From positions 1 to 28,412 of IMG/VR virus record IMGVR_UViG_3300042549_001890: DNA of 28,412 bases. One strand, written 5' to 3'. This stretch comes from a virus. The notes below the pieces were generated by a model. It had not been told where the DNA came from. It made no database searches and was given only the letters and a program-made list of their open reading frames with translations. Positions 1 to 5,238 of this stretch are shown here, in pieces. The stretch's first letter is position 1; each line of letters begins with the position of its first letter. The translations under genes were made by a program, and so were the position numbers.

Positions 1-192
1 GGAGTTGAAATTCAAGAGGTAGCAAAGACTGCAAGTATAGATATGTTAATTCAAATTCAGAAGCTAAAAGGATATTCAAAAAATTGGATATATTACCATT
101 TAAAAACTGCTAACGATTTTAAGATTTACGGAAAATTAATGAGCTATCATCATCGATGGGCAAAAATTCAAATAGAAAATAGAAAATTATGA
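1..192 (+). CDS. C-terminal end of a probable phage SF2 helicase (partial)
   Basis: The frame is open from the first base to TGA at 190-192, giving 63 residues of a gene that begins before the window. The tail contains KGYSKNWIYYHLK, which resembles the short GYKxGWxYxxL helical tail found at the end of many phage DEAD/SNF2-type helicases; this is recognised from memory and no helicase motif is visible here. The stop overlaps the start of the next gene (ATGA), so the two are translationally coupled. Because the neighbours are a nuclease, a methyltransferase and an exonuclease, a replication or recombination helicase would fit. It could also be an unrelated small gene. Confidence 0.5.
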   Translation, partial: GVEIQEVAKTASIDMLIQIQKLKGYSKNWIYYHLKTANDFKIYGKLMSYHHRWAKIQIENRKL

Positions 193-524
193 AAGAATCA
201 GCAATTCAACAAGCGTGTTATATTTGGTTTAACAACACATTTTGTTTAAAGCATCATGATCCAAGATTAATTATGTTTAGCGTTCCTAATGAGGGAAGAA
301 ATGCAAGTGAGCAAATGTTTAAAAAAGCTACCGGAATGTTGGCAGGCGCATCTGATACAATTATAGTGTTAGAAAATCGTGTAATATTTTGCGAATTTAA
401 GGATGCTAAAGGTAAGCAATCAGATAAACAAAAAGATTTCCAAGAGCGAGTACAATTATTAAATCACGAATACTGGTTAGTAAGGTCACTTGACGAATTT
501 AAAATTAAAATTAACACATTATGA
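189..524 (+). CDS. VRR-NUC domain nuclease
   Basis: A 111-aa protein made almost entirely of one VRR-NUC fold (restriction-endonuclease-like, PD-(D/E)XK type). Visible landmarks are PNEG (residues 33-36), GASD with the presumed metal-binding D56, EFK (69-71) as the E-x-K catalytic pair, and a following KQSDKQKDFQ helix that supplies the usual conserved glutamine. Family members cut branched or structured DNA and sit beside helicases in phage replication operons. Its start overlaps the preceding stop, and its own stop overlaps the next start, so it lies in a tightly coupled operon. A second VRR-NUC gene is found at 9940-10197. The exact substrate cannot be deduced. Confidence 0.87.
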   Translation: MKESAIQQACYIWFNNTFCLKHHDPRLIMFSVPNEGRNASEQMFKKATGMLAGASDTIIVLENRVIFCEFKDAKGKQSDKQKDFQERVQLLNHEYWLVRSLDEFKIKINTL

Positions 525-676
525 AACGATATAGAATAACATACAAGCAAACATATTTCATTGAGACATTTGCGACCAGTATTGAGCAAGCAATTGAGAT
601 AGCTAAGGACGATTGTTGGTTTAAGTTGGGGTGTATATTGCGGGATAGTGAAATAAATTTAATTGAGACGATATGA
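521..676 (+). CDS. small hypothetical phage protein (51 aa)
   Basis: ATG at 521 overlaps the TGA of the nuclease gene, and its own TGA (674-676) overlaps the ATG of the methyltransferase, so both junctions are ATGA couplings, which is strong support for a real gene. The product starts MKRYRITYKQTYFIE, has an acidic/hydrophobic middle (SIEQAIEIAKDD) and ends NLIETI. The pattern, a beta strand followed by a helix and then a second strand, resembles small uncharacterised proteins of Bacteroidota phages. No catalytic motif is visible and no function is proposed. Confidence 0.7.
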   Translation: MKRYRITYKQTYFIETFATSIEQAIEIAKDDCWFKLGCILRDSEINLIETI

Positions 677-1767
677 AACAAGAACACAAATATCCGTACA
701 ACTGGACTTTGAAAGATGCAGTTTTTACAAAAGATAAAGGTAAAGTATTTAGTTGCTTTGCGTGTGGAGGTGGCTCAACGATGGGTTATAAACTTGCAGG
801 ATTTGACGTGTTGGGCTGTAACGAGATAGACCCAAAAATGATTGAAGCATACAAAACTAATCACAACCCAAAATATGCATACCTTGAACCTATACAAACA
901 TTTAAAAATCGTACTGACTTACCTAAAGAATTATATAATTTGGATATTCTTGATGGCTCTCCTCCCTGTTCATCTTTTTCAATGGCTGGTAATAGAGATA
1001 AAGACTGGGGTAAAGAGAAGAAATTTAGAGAGGGACAAGCTGACCAAGTTTTAGATACATTATTCTTTGACTTTATAGATTTAGCAAAAGAGTTGCAACC
1101 AAGAGTAGTAGTAGCGGAAAATGTAAAAGGTTTACTTTTGGGTAATGCAAAGGAATATGTTAAAGAAATATACAAGCAATTTGATGCGGCAGGATATTAC
1201 TGCCAACATTTTCTACTTAATGCATCTAAAATGGGAGTGCCACAAAGAAGAGAACGTGTGTTTTTCATTTGTTTGCGTAAAGATTTAGCTAAAGATTTTT
1301 TACACCAGCAAGATATGTTTACCGAAATTCCAAAGATTGAAATGGAGTTTAATGAAAAAGAAATACCATTTAAAGAATTTATAAACACAAAAAACAATGA
1401 ATATCCAATTAGTGATTTTTACAAAACATTATGGTTAAAACGAATAGATGGAGACGATTCGTTTGCTAATATAAATGATAGGGAAAGAGATAAGCCAAAC
1501 ACAGGTTTTGGTACAAATTTCTTATATACAAATAAGGTTTGCGGAACATTAACAACTAAAAAAGACTGCTATTGTTTATTTGATGAAGCAAGATATACTT
1601 CAGACTTTGAATCAAAATGCATCGGAACATACCCACAGGATTATAATTTCAATAATGTAAAACCATATTATCTAATTGGTATGTCAGTTCCACCAGTAAT
1701 GACTGCACAAATTGCATCTAATATTTACGAGCAATGGTTAAGAAAAATAAATAATAAAATAGTTTGA
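673..1767 (+). CDS. dcm: DNA (cytosine-5-)-methyltransferase
   Basis: A 364-aa C5 cytosine methyltransferase that transfers a methyl group from S-adenosylmethionine to cytosine in DNA. The conserved motifs appear in order: motif I FSCFACGGGS (26-35, SAM binding), motif IV PPCSSFS (97-103) with catalytic Cys99, motif VI ENV (149-151), motif VIII QRRERVFF (191-198), and a C-terminal motif X-like GMSVPPVMTAQIA. The segment between VIII and X is the target recognition domain, whose specificity cannot be read from sequence. No restriction enzyme is visible next to it, so it is an orphan phage methylase, most likely protecting phage DNA from host restriction. It is coupled to the upstream 51-aa gene and followed by a promoter-like site. 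Confidence 0.97.
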   Translation: MKQEHKYPYNWTLKDAVFTKDKGKVFSCFACGGGSTMGYKLAGFDVLGCNEIDPKMIEAYKTNHNPKYAYLEPIQTFKNRTDLPKELYNLDILDGSPPCSSFSMAGNRDKDWGKEKKFREGQADQVLDTLFFDFIDLAKELQPRVVVAENVKGLLLGNAKEYVKEIYKQFDAAGYYCQHFLLNASKMGVPQRRERVFFICLRKDLAKDFLHQQDMFTEIPKIEMEFNEKEIPFKEFINTKNNEYPISDFYKTLWLKRIDGDDSFANINDRERDKPNTGFGTNFLYTNKVCGTLTTKKDCYCLFDEARYTSDFESKCIGTYPQDYNFNNVKPYYLIGMSVPPVMTAQIASNIYEQWLRKINNKIV

Positions 1768-1792
1768 TATTAAAGAATAAGTATTATATTTA
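1763..1792 (+). promoter_or_regulatory. Bacteroidota-type promoter candidate
   Basis: TTTG at 1763-1766 is followed after 18 nt by TATATTTA at 1785-1792, close to the Bacteroidota sigma-factor consensus (TTTG at -33, TAnnTTTG at -7). It sits right after the methyltransferase stop and before the 1909-2424 gene. Transcription would start near 1799. The final G of the -7 box is replaced by A, and the region is AT-rich, so a chance match is possible. Confidence 0.42.
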
Positions 1793-1807
1793 CAAAAAAT
1801 TAAGTAA

Positions 1808-1886
1808 CGACCAAATGAAGAAATCTAAATTATTTTTAGCCCCAATATTAAAATGCCTCTTGGTCGTGGCTATTAGTATTGGGGTT
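1808..1886 (+). other. crossing inverted repeats, possible leader pseudoknot
   Basis: CGACCAA (1808-1814) can pair with TTGGTCG (1860-1866), and AGCCCCAATATTA (1838-1850) can pair with TAGTATTGGGGTT (1874-1886) over 13 positions with two wobble pairs. The two pairings interleave, which is the topology of an H-type pseudoknot in a transcript starting at the promoter just upstream. The element overlaps a 30-codon ORF and ends 23 nt before the start codon of the 171-aa gene. A regulatory leader is possible but unproven. Confidence 0.4.
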
Positions 1887-1907
1887 ATTTTATTTAATAC
1901 ATTATAG
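1815..1907 (+). CDS. possible 30-aa membrane peptide
   Basis: ATG at 1815 opens a 30-codon frame ending TAG at 1905-1907, one base before the ATG of the next gene (1909). The peptide has a basic N-terminus (MKKSK) followed by a hydrophobic run (LVVAISIGVILF), as expected for a single membrane segment or a very short leader peptide. It lies entirely inside the inverted-repeat structure, so the coding appearance may be incidental. It is listed because its spacing suggests translational coupling to the downstream gene. Confidence 0.3.
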   Translation: MKKSKLFLAPILKCLLVVAISIGVILFNTL

Positions 1908-1908
1908 T

Positions 1909-2424
1909 ATGAACAAAGAACACGAAATTGACTGCATGAAATATCGCAAGTCTACGCACATTGCAGGTATTGATGTAGAAACAATCGTGAATGAATTAGG
2001 TCAATGCGTATTGACAATCAAAGATGCTTATTACGCACGAGGTGTTGACGTCTCAGGCAACAAAACCGATGGGTACTTCTTGGAATTTGAGGAAGACGTG
2101 AAGCCAATGGTAGTTAATAGTATCAATCGCAAGACAATCGCAGCTGTTGTTAAGCTACAAAAATCGTTAACGTCTGCTGAATCAAGAAACATCGGTAACT
2201 GGATCGGTGTAGTTATTGAGTTGAGTTTTGACCCGTCAGTTAAAATGATGGGTAAACAAGTTGGAGGGATTAGAGTTAAGCCTACACAACTAATTAAACA
2301 AAAACAACCGATAACACCGGAACGTTTCGCAAAGGCTTTAGATGCGATTAAAGCGGGCAAATTCGACAAGGAACAATTGATTAAGGATTATTTATTAACG
2401 GAAGAACAAATAGAGCGGTTATGA
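1909..2424 (+). CDS. conserved phage protein of recombination operon (171 aa)
   Basis: The ATG at 1909 is chosen because a longer frame upstream (from 1879) would run through the leader structure; the chosen start gives MNKEHEIDCMKYRK. The product is 171 aa, soluble, with no catalytic motif that I recognise. Its C-terminus (ITPERFAKALDAIKAGKF followed by a short helix ending in TEEQIERL) is a motif I associate with proteins encoded beside YqaJ/RecT-type genes in Bacteroidota phages. The context (exonuclease and OB-fold protein downstream) suggests a part in phage recombination or replication, for instance a DNA-binding partner, but this is inference only. Its TGA overlaps the next ATG. Confidence 0.85.
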   Translation: MNKEHEIDCMKYRKSTHIAGIDVETIVNELGQCVLTIKDAYYARGVDVSGNKTDGYFLEFEEDVKPMVVNSINRKTIAAVVKLQKSLTSAESRNIGNWIGVVIELSFDPSVKMMGKQVGGIRVKPTQLIKQKQPITPERFAKALDAIKAGKFDKEQLIKDYLLTEEQIERL

Positions 2425-2567
2425 CAGATAAACAATTTTGTGAAATATACACATCTTTTTATGGGGACGGAATAGACCATATAGAACAATTAGTCACAGT
2501 TGTTTATAATGGTGAAGAATTGAAAGATATAATTGAATTTTTTATTAAACAACTACAAAATGATTAA
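2421..2567 (+). CDS. small hypothetical protein (48 aa)
   Basis: ATG at 2421 overlaps the upstream TGA (ATGA), and its TAA (2565-2567) overlaps the ATG of the YqaJ gene at 2560 by eight bases. This double coupling is the main evidence that it is translated. The product is acidic (MTDKQFCEIYTSFYG start, LKDIIEFFIKQLQND end) and largely helical. No family is recognised; it may mainly serve to couple translation between its neighbours or be a small partner of the exonuclease. Confidence 0.62.
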   Translation: MTDKQFCEIYTSFYGDGIDHIEQLVTVVYNGEELKDIIEFFIKQLQND

Positions 2568-3216
2568 ACACAACATAACACAAGGAACTGCAGATTGGTT
2601 AGAATTGCGTCACGGTAAAATCACCGGTACTGCATCGAAAGGATTGTTTATTAAATCCGATACACTACTTATAGATTTGATTTCGCAACACATTGAAGAC
2701 TGGGAATTAGAAGATAGTTATTCTTCAGCGGATATGGTTAGAGGGACTGAACTTGAGCCATACGCAAGGGAAGCAATATCGGATGAGTTATTCATATCCT
2801 TTAAAGAGATTGGATTCATTCAAAATACTGCTATTCCAATTTTAGGCATTTCACCTGACGGACTATCCGAAGATGACACAATCGGTCTTGAAATCAAATG
2901 CCCAAGATCAAAGAAGCACACCGAAACTATTTTGAATAATGAAATACCAAGCGACAATATCCACCAAGTTTTACATTACTTCACAGTTAATCCTAAGTTA
3001 GAAACGATGTATTTTGTATCTTACCGACCTGAAAGTAAAGTAAAAGCATTGTGGTACAAATCACTTACAAGGGATTCATTGATTGATTTAGGCACGAAAG
3101 CAAAGCCAAACATAAAGAAGGTAAGCGAGTGGGTAGAAATAGCGACAATCGAAGCCGGTAAGATTAACCACGAATTGAATATGGCGTTGTTGAAGTTAAA
3201 TGAAATGTATAAATAG
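2560..3216 (+). CDS. YqaJ-like viral recombinase / exonuclease
   Basis: A 218-aa protein of the YqaJ/lambda-Exo family, which degrades one strand of double-stranded DNA 5'->3' to create overhangs for single-strand annealing. Visible family features are the N-terminal QGTADWLELRHGKITGT (8-24), RGTELEPYAR (61-70), SPDG with D100, E-x-K at 111-113 (EIK), and the NIHQVLHY helix with Q136. Together these form the PD-(D/E)XK metal site. The ATG at 2560 is chosen because the family begins close to the ITQGT motif and because this start overlaps the preceding stop. It ends with TAG, which shows that TAG is used as a stop in this genome. The annealing partner is not obvious; the 171-aa protein is a candidate. 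Confidence 0.94.
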   Translation: MIKHNITQGTADWLELRHGKITGTASKGLFIKSDTLLIDLISQHIEDWELEDSYSSADMVRGTELEPYAREAISDELFISFKEIGFIQNTAIPILGISPDGLSEDDTIGLEIKCPRSKKHTETILNNEIPSDNIHQVLHYFTVNPKLETMYFVSYRPESKVKALWYKSLTRDSLIDLGTKAKPNIKKVSEWVEIATIEAGKINHELNMALLKLNEMYK

Positions 3217-3222
3217 ACAATA

Positions 3223-3281
3223 GAAAGTGCCAGAGAGCGGGATGGTTAAATGTCAGGCGGAAACTTGGCAGCTTTCTTTTT
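3223..3281 (+). terminator. hairpin with T-tract upstream of DUF3127 gene
   Basis: GAAAGTGCCA (3223-3232) pairs with TGGCAGCTTTC (3266-3276) with one bulged base, and is followed directly by TTTTT. The 33-nt loop is unusually long and GC-richer than its surroundings. It sits seven bases after the YqaJ stop and 29 bases before the next gene, so it could be a terminator, an attenuator or the processed end of a small RNA. Confidence 0.5.
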
Positions 3282-3309
3282 AATAATTAACAATTAAAAA
3301 CAAAACAAA

Positions 3310-3675
3310 ATGAACACAATTAAAGGAAAAGTAATCGTAAAAAATGAAACGATTAAAGTTACAGAAAAGTTTAGTAAAAGAACGTTTGTAGTTGAAGAAG
3401 CTGGAGATTATCCGCAACTAATTGAAGTTGAATTACAGCAGGATAAATGTAGTCTTATTGATTCGATTCAAGTGGGGCAAGTTATTGAAGCACATTATAA
3501 TTTGCGAGGACGTTCTTGGACTAATCCTCAAGGCGAAGTTAAGTATTTCAATACGATTGTTGTATGGAAGATTGATGGTATTGTTACAGAAATGAAGTCA
3601 ACAAGCGAGAAGTTAAGCGAAGTAGTGAATCGTGCGACTATTGCAGATGAGGTCGGGGATGATCTACCTTTCTGA
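3310..3675 (+). CDS. DUF3127 OB-fold single-stranded DNA-binding-like protein
   Basis: A 121-aa protein whose first ~90 residues match the DUF3127 pattern: KGKVIVKNETIKVTEKFSKR, QLIEVELQQDK, and IEAHYNLRGRSW followed by YFNTIVVWKI. This is a predicted OB-fold common in Bacteroidota and their phages. After a flexible Ser/Glu-rich linker it ends in DEVGDDLPF, which has the acidic-plus-PF form of the C-terminal tip that bacterial SSB uses to recruit partners. Together with the preceding YqaJ exonuclease this points to the phage single-stranded DNA-binding protein. The start is preceded by an A-rich leader (CAAAACAAA), as usual for Bacteroidota, with no Shine-Dalgarno. A strong hairpin follows the gene. 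The SSB role is inference. Confidence 0.88.
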   Translation: MNTIKGKVIVKNETIKVTEKFSKRTFVVEEAGDYPQLIEVELQQDKCSLIDSIQVGQVIEAHYNLRGRSWTNPQGEVKYFNTIVVWKIDGIVTEMKSTSEKLSEVVNRATIADEVGDDLPF

Positions 3676-3699
3676 TTTACACTAAGTAGGTTACTGTAA

Positions 3700-3742
3700 A
3701 CAAAATTACGGCAGTATTTTGAATTTGCTGCCGTAATTTTGT
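3700..3742 (+). terminator. strong hairpin terminator after the OB-fold gene
   Basis: A perfect 15-bp inverted repeat, ACAAAATTACGGCAG (3700-3714) and CTGCCGTAATTTTGT (3728-3742), encloses a 13-nt loop. The 3' arm carries the T-run, and the mirror-image A-run on the 5' arm makes it potentially bidirectional. It cleanly separates the replication operon from the cassette-like region. Confidence 0.75.
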
Positions 3743-3746
3743 CCAG

Positions 3747-3767
3747 TTAAATAAAACTAAACGGGAC
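3747..3767 (+). repeat. 21-nt dispersed repeat, copy 1
   Basis: TTAAATAAAACTAAACGGGAC. Copies differing at one base lie at 4449-4469 and 5215-5235. Copies 1 and 2 are each followed at once by a TAACGTTTGAC attC-like arm; copy 3 is followed by the start of the broken ORF at 5239. The block therefore behaves as part of the mobile unit rather than of any gene. Confidence 0.75.
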
Positions 3768-3820
3768 ACTAACGTTTGACGGCTTGGCGCATTTTCAGTT
3801 GCGCTAAGGAGTGGTTATGG
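3767..3820 (+). repeat. attC-like site A
   Basis: CACTAAC on the left and GTTATGG on the right bracket an inner stem, CTTGGCGCA (3783-3791) with TGCGCTAAG (3800-3808), with one wobble pair and an 8-nt loop. The arrangement of AAC / inner arms / GTT is that of integron attC sites, where the cut would fall after G3814. The spacers between outer and inner arms are unequal (9 and 5 nt), so it is an imperfect member. It precedes the 70-aa ORF. Confidence 0.55.
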
Positions 3821-3859
3821 TTTGTAGACTAAGATTAAAAACAAATAAATTTTATTATT

Positions 3860-4072
3860 ATGAAATACGAAATTGAAAAACAAAAAATAGATGATTTTTT
3901 TGAGACGGTTAAAGAACTCGAAACATTATTGACTGAAAGAATATCAGATTTGCACAATGTAGAAGGTGCAATGCAAGCAAGACACGCTTATGTTTTTTAT
4001 AGACGAGTGTTGTGGGATGCGAAATATTCTCTTAGAGACAGTCTCAAAGAAATCAAAGATAAATCTAAGTAG
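3860..4072 (+). CDS. hypothetical protein in cassette-like unit (70 aa)
   Basis: A 70-aa charged, helical protein (MKYEIEKQKIDDFFETVKEL at the start, SLKEIKDKSK at the end) with a central VEGAMQARHAYVFYRRVLW segment. There is no signal peptide, membrane segment or recognised catalytic motif. The leader is AT-rich (TTTTATTATTATG) without Shine-Dalgarno. The ORF lies between attC-like sites A and B, with the stop ten bases before site B, so it would be the single gene of one cassette of roughly 310 bp. No function is proposed; small orphan ORFs are normal in cassette arrays. Confidence 0.7.
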   Translation: MKYEIEKQKIDDFFETVKELETLLTERISDLHNVEGAMQARHAYVFYRRVLWDAKYSLRDSLKEIKDKSK

Positions 4073-4081
4073 GCTATTAAC

Positions 4082-4134
4082 CATAACGTTTCTCGGCTTT
4101 GTTTAGTGCCGACTTAGAAAACTAAACGTTCTAA
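4082..4134 (+). repeat. attC-like site B
   Basis: AACGTTT (4085-4091) pairs with AAACGTT (4124-4130), and TCGGC (4093-4097) pairs with GCCGA (4108-4112) around a 10-nt loop. The right side carries an 11-nt bulge including CTTAG. The two-tier stem with a bulge on one side resembles attC folding and shares the AACGTTT arm with sites A and D. It is the most divergent of the group. Confidence 0.45.
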
Positions 4135-4151
4135 CTTAAAAAATATTAATT

Positions 4152-4394
4152 ATGAAAACAGAATTTAACAATACCGAAAACGAGGCATTGAACAAAACCG
4201 ATGTTAGTGGCAGGTTATCTTCTTACCAAAAAATGAAATTAAAATACGAAAAACAAATTAGAGAACTTACTAACGATATAATCACATTAGTTGAGGAAAA
4301 AGATTTTGAGAAAACAACTATTGTAAAACTCCAATGGAAAATTCGTTTAGATGTGGAAAAAGCTATTTGGTATGGTTCGCCAACTTGCCACTAA
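4152..4394 (+). CDS. hypothetical coiled-coil-like protein in cassette-like unit (80 aa)
   Basis: An 80-aa protein with a polar N-terminus (MKTEFNNTENEALNKTDVSG) followed by a long charged helix (YQKMKLKYEKQIRELTNDI and onward), likely to form a coiled coil. No enzyme motif is visible. The leader is AT-rich with no Shine-Dalgarno. Its TAA stop (4392-4394) is the TAA of the TAAC that opens attC-like site C, so gene and site end and begin on the same bases, as often seen in integron cassettes. Function unknown. Confidence 0.68.
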   Translation: MKTEFNNTENEALNKTDVSGRLSSYQKMKLKYEKQIRELTNDIITLVEEKDFEKTTIVKLQWKIRLDVEKAIWYGSPTCH

Positions 4395-4443
4395 CATCCG
4401 TATAAGCGCTGTTTTTTTCAATGGCGCTTATACCTTGTTATAT
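4389..4443 (+). repeat. attC-like site C
   Basis: TAACA (4392-4396) pairs with TGTTA (4436-4440); unpaired TCC and CT spacers follow; then GTATAAGCGC (4400-4409) pairs perfectly with GCGCTTATAC (4424-4433) around a T-rich 14-nt loop. Two short stems separated by a small asymmetric spacer, with AAC and GTT at the edges, is the textbook attC layout. The expected cut is after G4437. This and site F are the best members of the group. Confidence 0.68.
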
Positions 4444-4469
4444 TTTTTTTAAATAAAACTAAACGAGAC
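4390..4469 (+). repeat. 80-bp direct repeat, copy 1
   Basis: Contains attC-like site C plus a T-tract and the 21-nt TTAAATAAAACTAAACGAGAC block. It is nearly identical to 5156-5235, with differences confined to a few stem and loop positions. Here it is followed immediately by attC-like site D, so positions 4437-4517 would form an 80-bp unit without an ORF. Confidence 0.85.
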
Positions 4470-4530
4470 ATAACGTTTGACAACTTAGCGCATACTGAAA
4501 GTTGCGCTAAGTTGCTGTTAGCAAATCGTT
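4467..4530 (+). repeat. attC-like site D
   Basis: TAAC (4471-4474) and GTTA (4517-4520) flank a perfect 12-bp inner stem, CAACTTAGCGCA (4481-4492) with TGCGCTAAGTTG (4503-4514), around a 10-nt loop. An extra outer pairing of AACGTTTG with CAAATCGTT (one extra base) is possible. Its right arm, TGCGCTAAGTTGCTGTTAG, closely matches that of site E (5042-5060). Confidence 0.65.
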
Positions 4531-4564
4531 GCGGAAAAATTATAAATGAACTAAAATTAGAATT

Positions 4565-4849
4565 ATGGAAAGAGTAAAAATAGATAGAGAGAAAACCATT
4601 CAAGAAATGGCTTACGAGATTATTGATAAGTTTGGGAATACTGAAATGGGAAGGTATAAAATACAATTGATGTGTGACCAATACGCTGAAGAATATCTGC
4701 AAAAACAAAAACACAAATCAATTGATGAGCAAGTGGGAATACTGAAAGATACTCTTGAAGAAATGATGACTGGGTTTGATACAGAAGAAAACAGAATAGA
4801 TTTCATTCTTGATATTTGTAACGGTTACAGAAAACGTATTTCGAAGTGA
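4565..4849 (+). CDS. hypothetical protein in cassette-like unit (94 aa)
   Basis: A 94-aa acidic, helical protein (MERVKIDREKTIQEMAYEI start; NGYRKRISK end) with a central YAEEYLQKQKHKS stretch and a DTLEEMMTGFDTEENRIDF segment. No motif is recognised. It has an AT-rich leader and no Shine-Dalgarno. It lies directly downstream of attC-like site D and its TGA is 18 bases before the left arm of site E, which fits one cassette carrying one gene. A GTG at 4846 overlaps its stop, but the downstream gene more likely starts at 4909. Confidence 0.7.
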   Translation: MERVKIDREKTIQEMAYEIIDKFGNTEMGRYKIQLMCDQYAEEYLQKQKHKSIDEQVGILKDTLEEMMTGFDTEENRIDFILDICNGYRKRISK

Positions 4850-4867
4850 GTAACCTAGCAATGTTTG

Positions 4868-5060
4868 CTAACGGTAGGCAGCTTGGCGCAGATTACGAAT
4901 TAAATAAAATGATTATGGAATACGAGGGTAAATTATACGGAAAATTAGGGTTTAAGCAATTTTTTGATACTGGCAAAACATCTAAAGATTGGGATAGTAT
5001 GGAAAGAAAGATTGCTGAATTGAATGAAGAACTAAGTAAATTGCGCCAAGGTGCTGTTAG
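4868..5060 (+). repeat. attC-like site E with a 151-nt insert between its arms
   Basis: Left arm CTAACGGTAGGCAGC then TTGGCGCA (4868-4890); right arm TGCGCCAAG (5042-5050) then GTGCTGTTAG (to 5060). CTTGGCGCA pairs perfectly with TGCGCCAAG, and CTAAC with GTTAG. The right arm matches site D closely. The arms are separated by 151 nt that include the start of an ORF, so this is either an attC with a long terminal loop or two half-sites from different units. Confidence 0.48.
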
Positions 5061-5160
5061 TGGTACGTTGCCAACTTATAATATCTGTGGCGGATGTGGG
5101 GCTGATAATCCATCTAAAAGGTGTATTGGATGCAGACACGTTTTCGGCAATGGACACTAA
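4909..5160 (+). CDS. zinc-ribbon protein in cassette-like unit (83 aa)
   Basis: Starting at ATG 4909 the product begins MIMEYEGKLYGKLGF, continues through a coiled-coil-like helix (ERKIAELNEELSKLR), and ends in a four-cysteine knuckle, CGGCG followed by RCIGCRH, which should bind one zinc. The frame is open further up to GTG 4846 (104 aa), but those extra residues translate the attC-like left arm, so the shorter form is preferred. The right arm of site E lies inside the coding sequence (around LRQGAVSG). The TAA stop (5158-5160) is shared with the TAAC of site F. A nucleic-acid or protein-binding role would suit a zinc ribbon, but nothing specific can be said. Confidence 0.62.
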   Translation: MIMEYEGKLYGKLGFKQFFDTGKTSKDWDSMERKIAELNEELSKLRQGAVSGTLPTYNICGGCGADNPSKRCIGCRHVFGNGH

Positions 5161-5209
5161 CATCCGTATAGGCGCAGTTTTTTTCAATTGCGCTTATACC
5201 TTGTTATAT
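5155..5209 (+). repeat. attC-like site F
   Basis: TAACA (5158-5162) pairs with TGTTA (5202-5206); spacers TCC and CT follow; the inner stem GTATAGGCGCA (5166-5176) pairs with TGCGCTTATAC (5189-5199) with one G-T wobble. It has the same layout as site C, with an expected cut after G5203. Relative to site C, the top of the stem has changed from T opposite G to an A-T pair, and one inner pair from A-T to G-T, so the fold is kept although the sequence differs. Confidence 0.68.
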
Positions 5210-5235
5210 TTTTTTTAAATAAAACTAAACGAGAC
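5156..5235 (+). repeat. 80-bp direct repeat, copy 2
   Basis: Near-identical to 4390-4469: attC-like site, T-tract and 21-nt block. Here it is followed by the start of the interrupted ORF at 5239 instead of by another site. Confidence 0.85.
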
Positions 5236-5238
5236 GAA

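Noticed and set aside
861-1397. Minus-strand frames opposite the methyltransferase
   Set aside because: The sense strand carries all C5-methyltransferase motifs without interruption; the antisense products have no recognisable features.
3767-5235. CRISPR array
   Set aside because: Repeats are long, divergent, irregularly spaced and separated by ORFs rather than uniform spacers.
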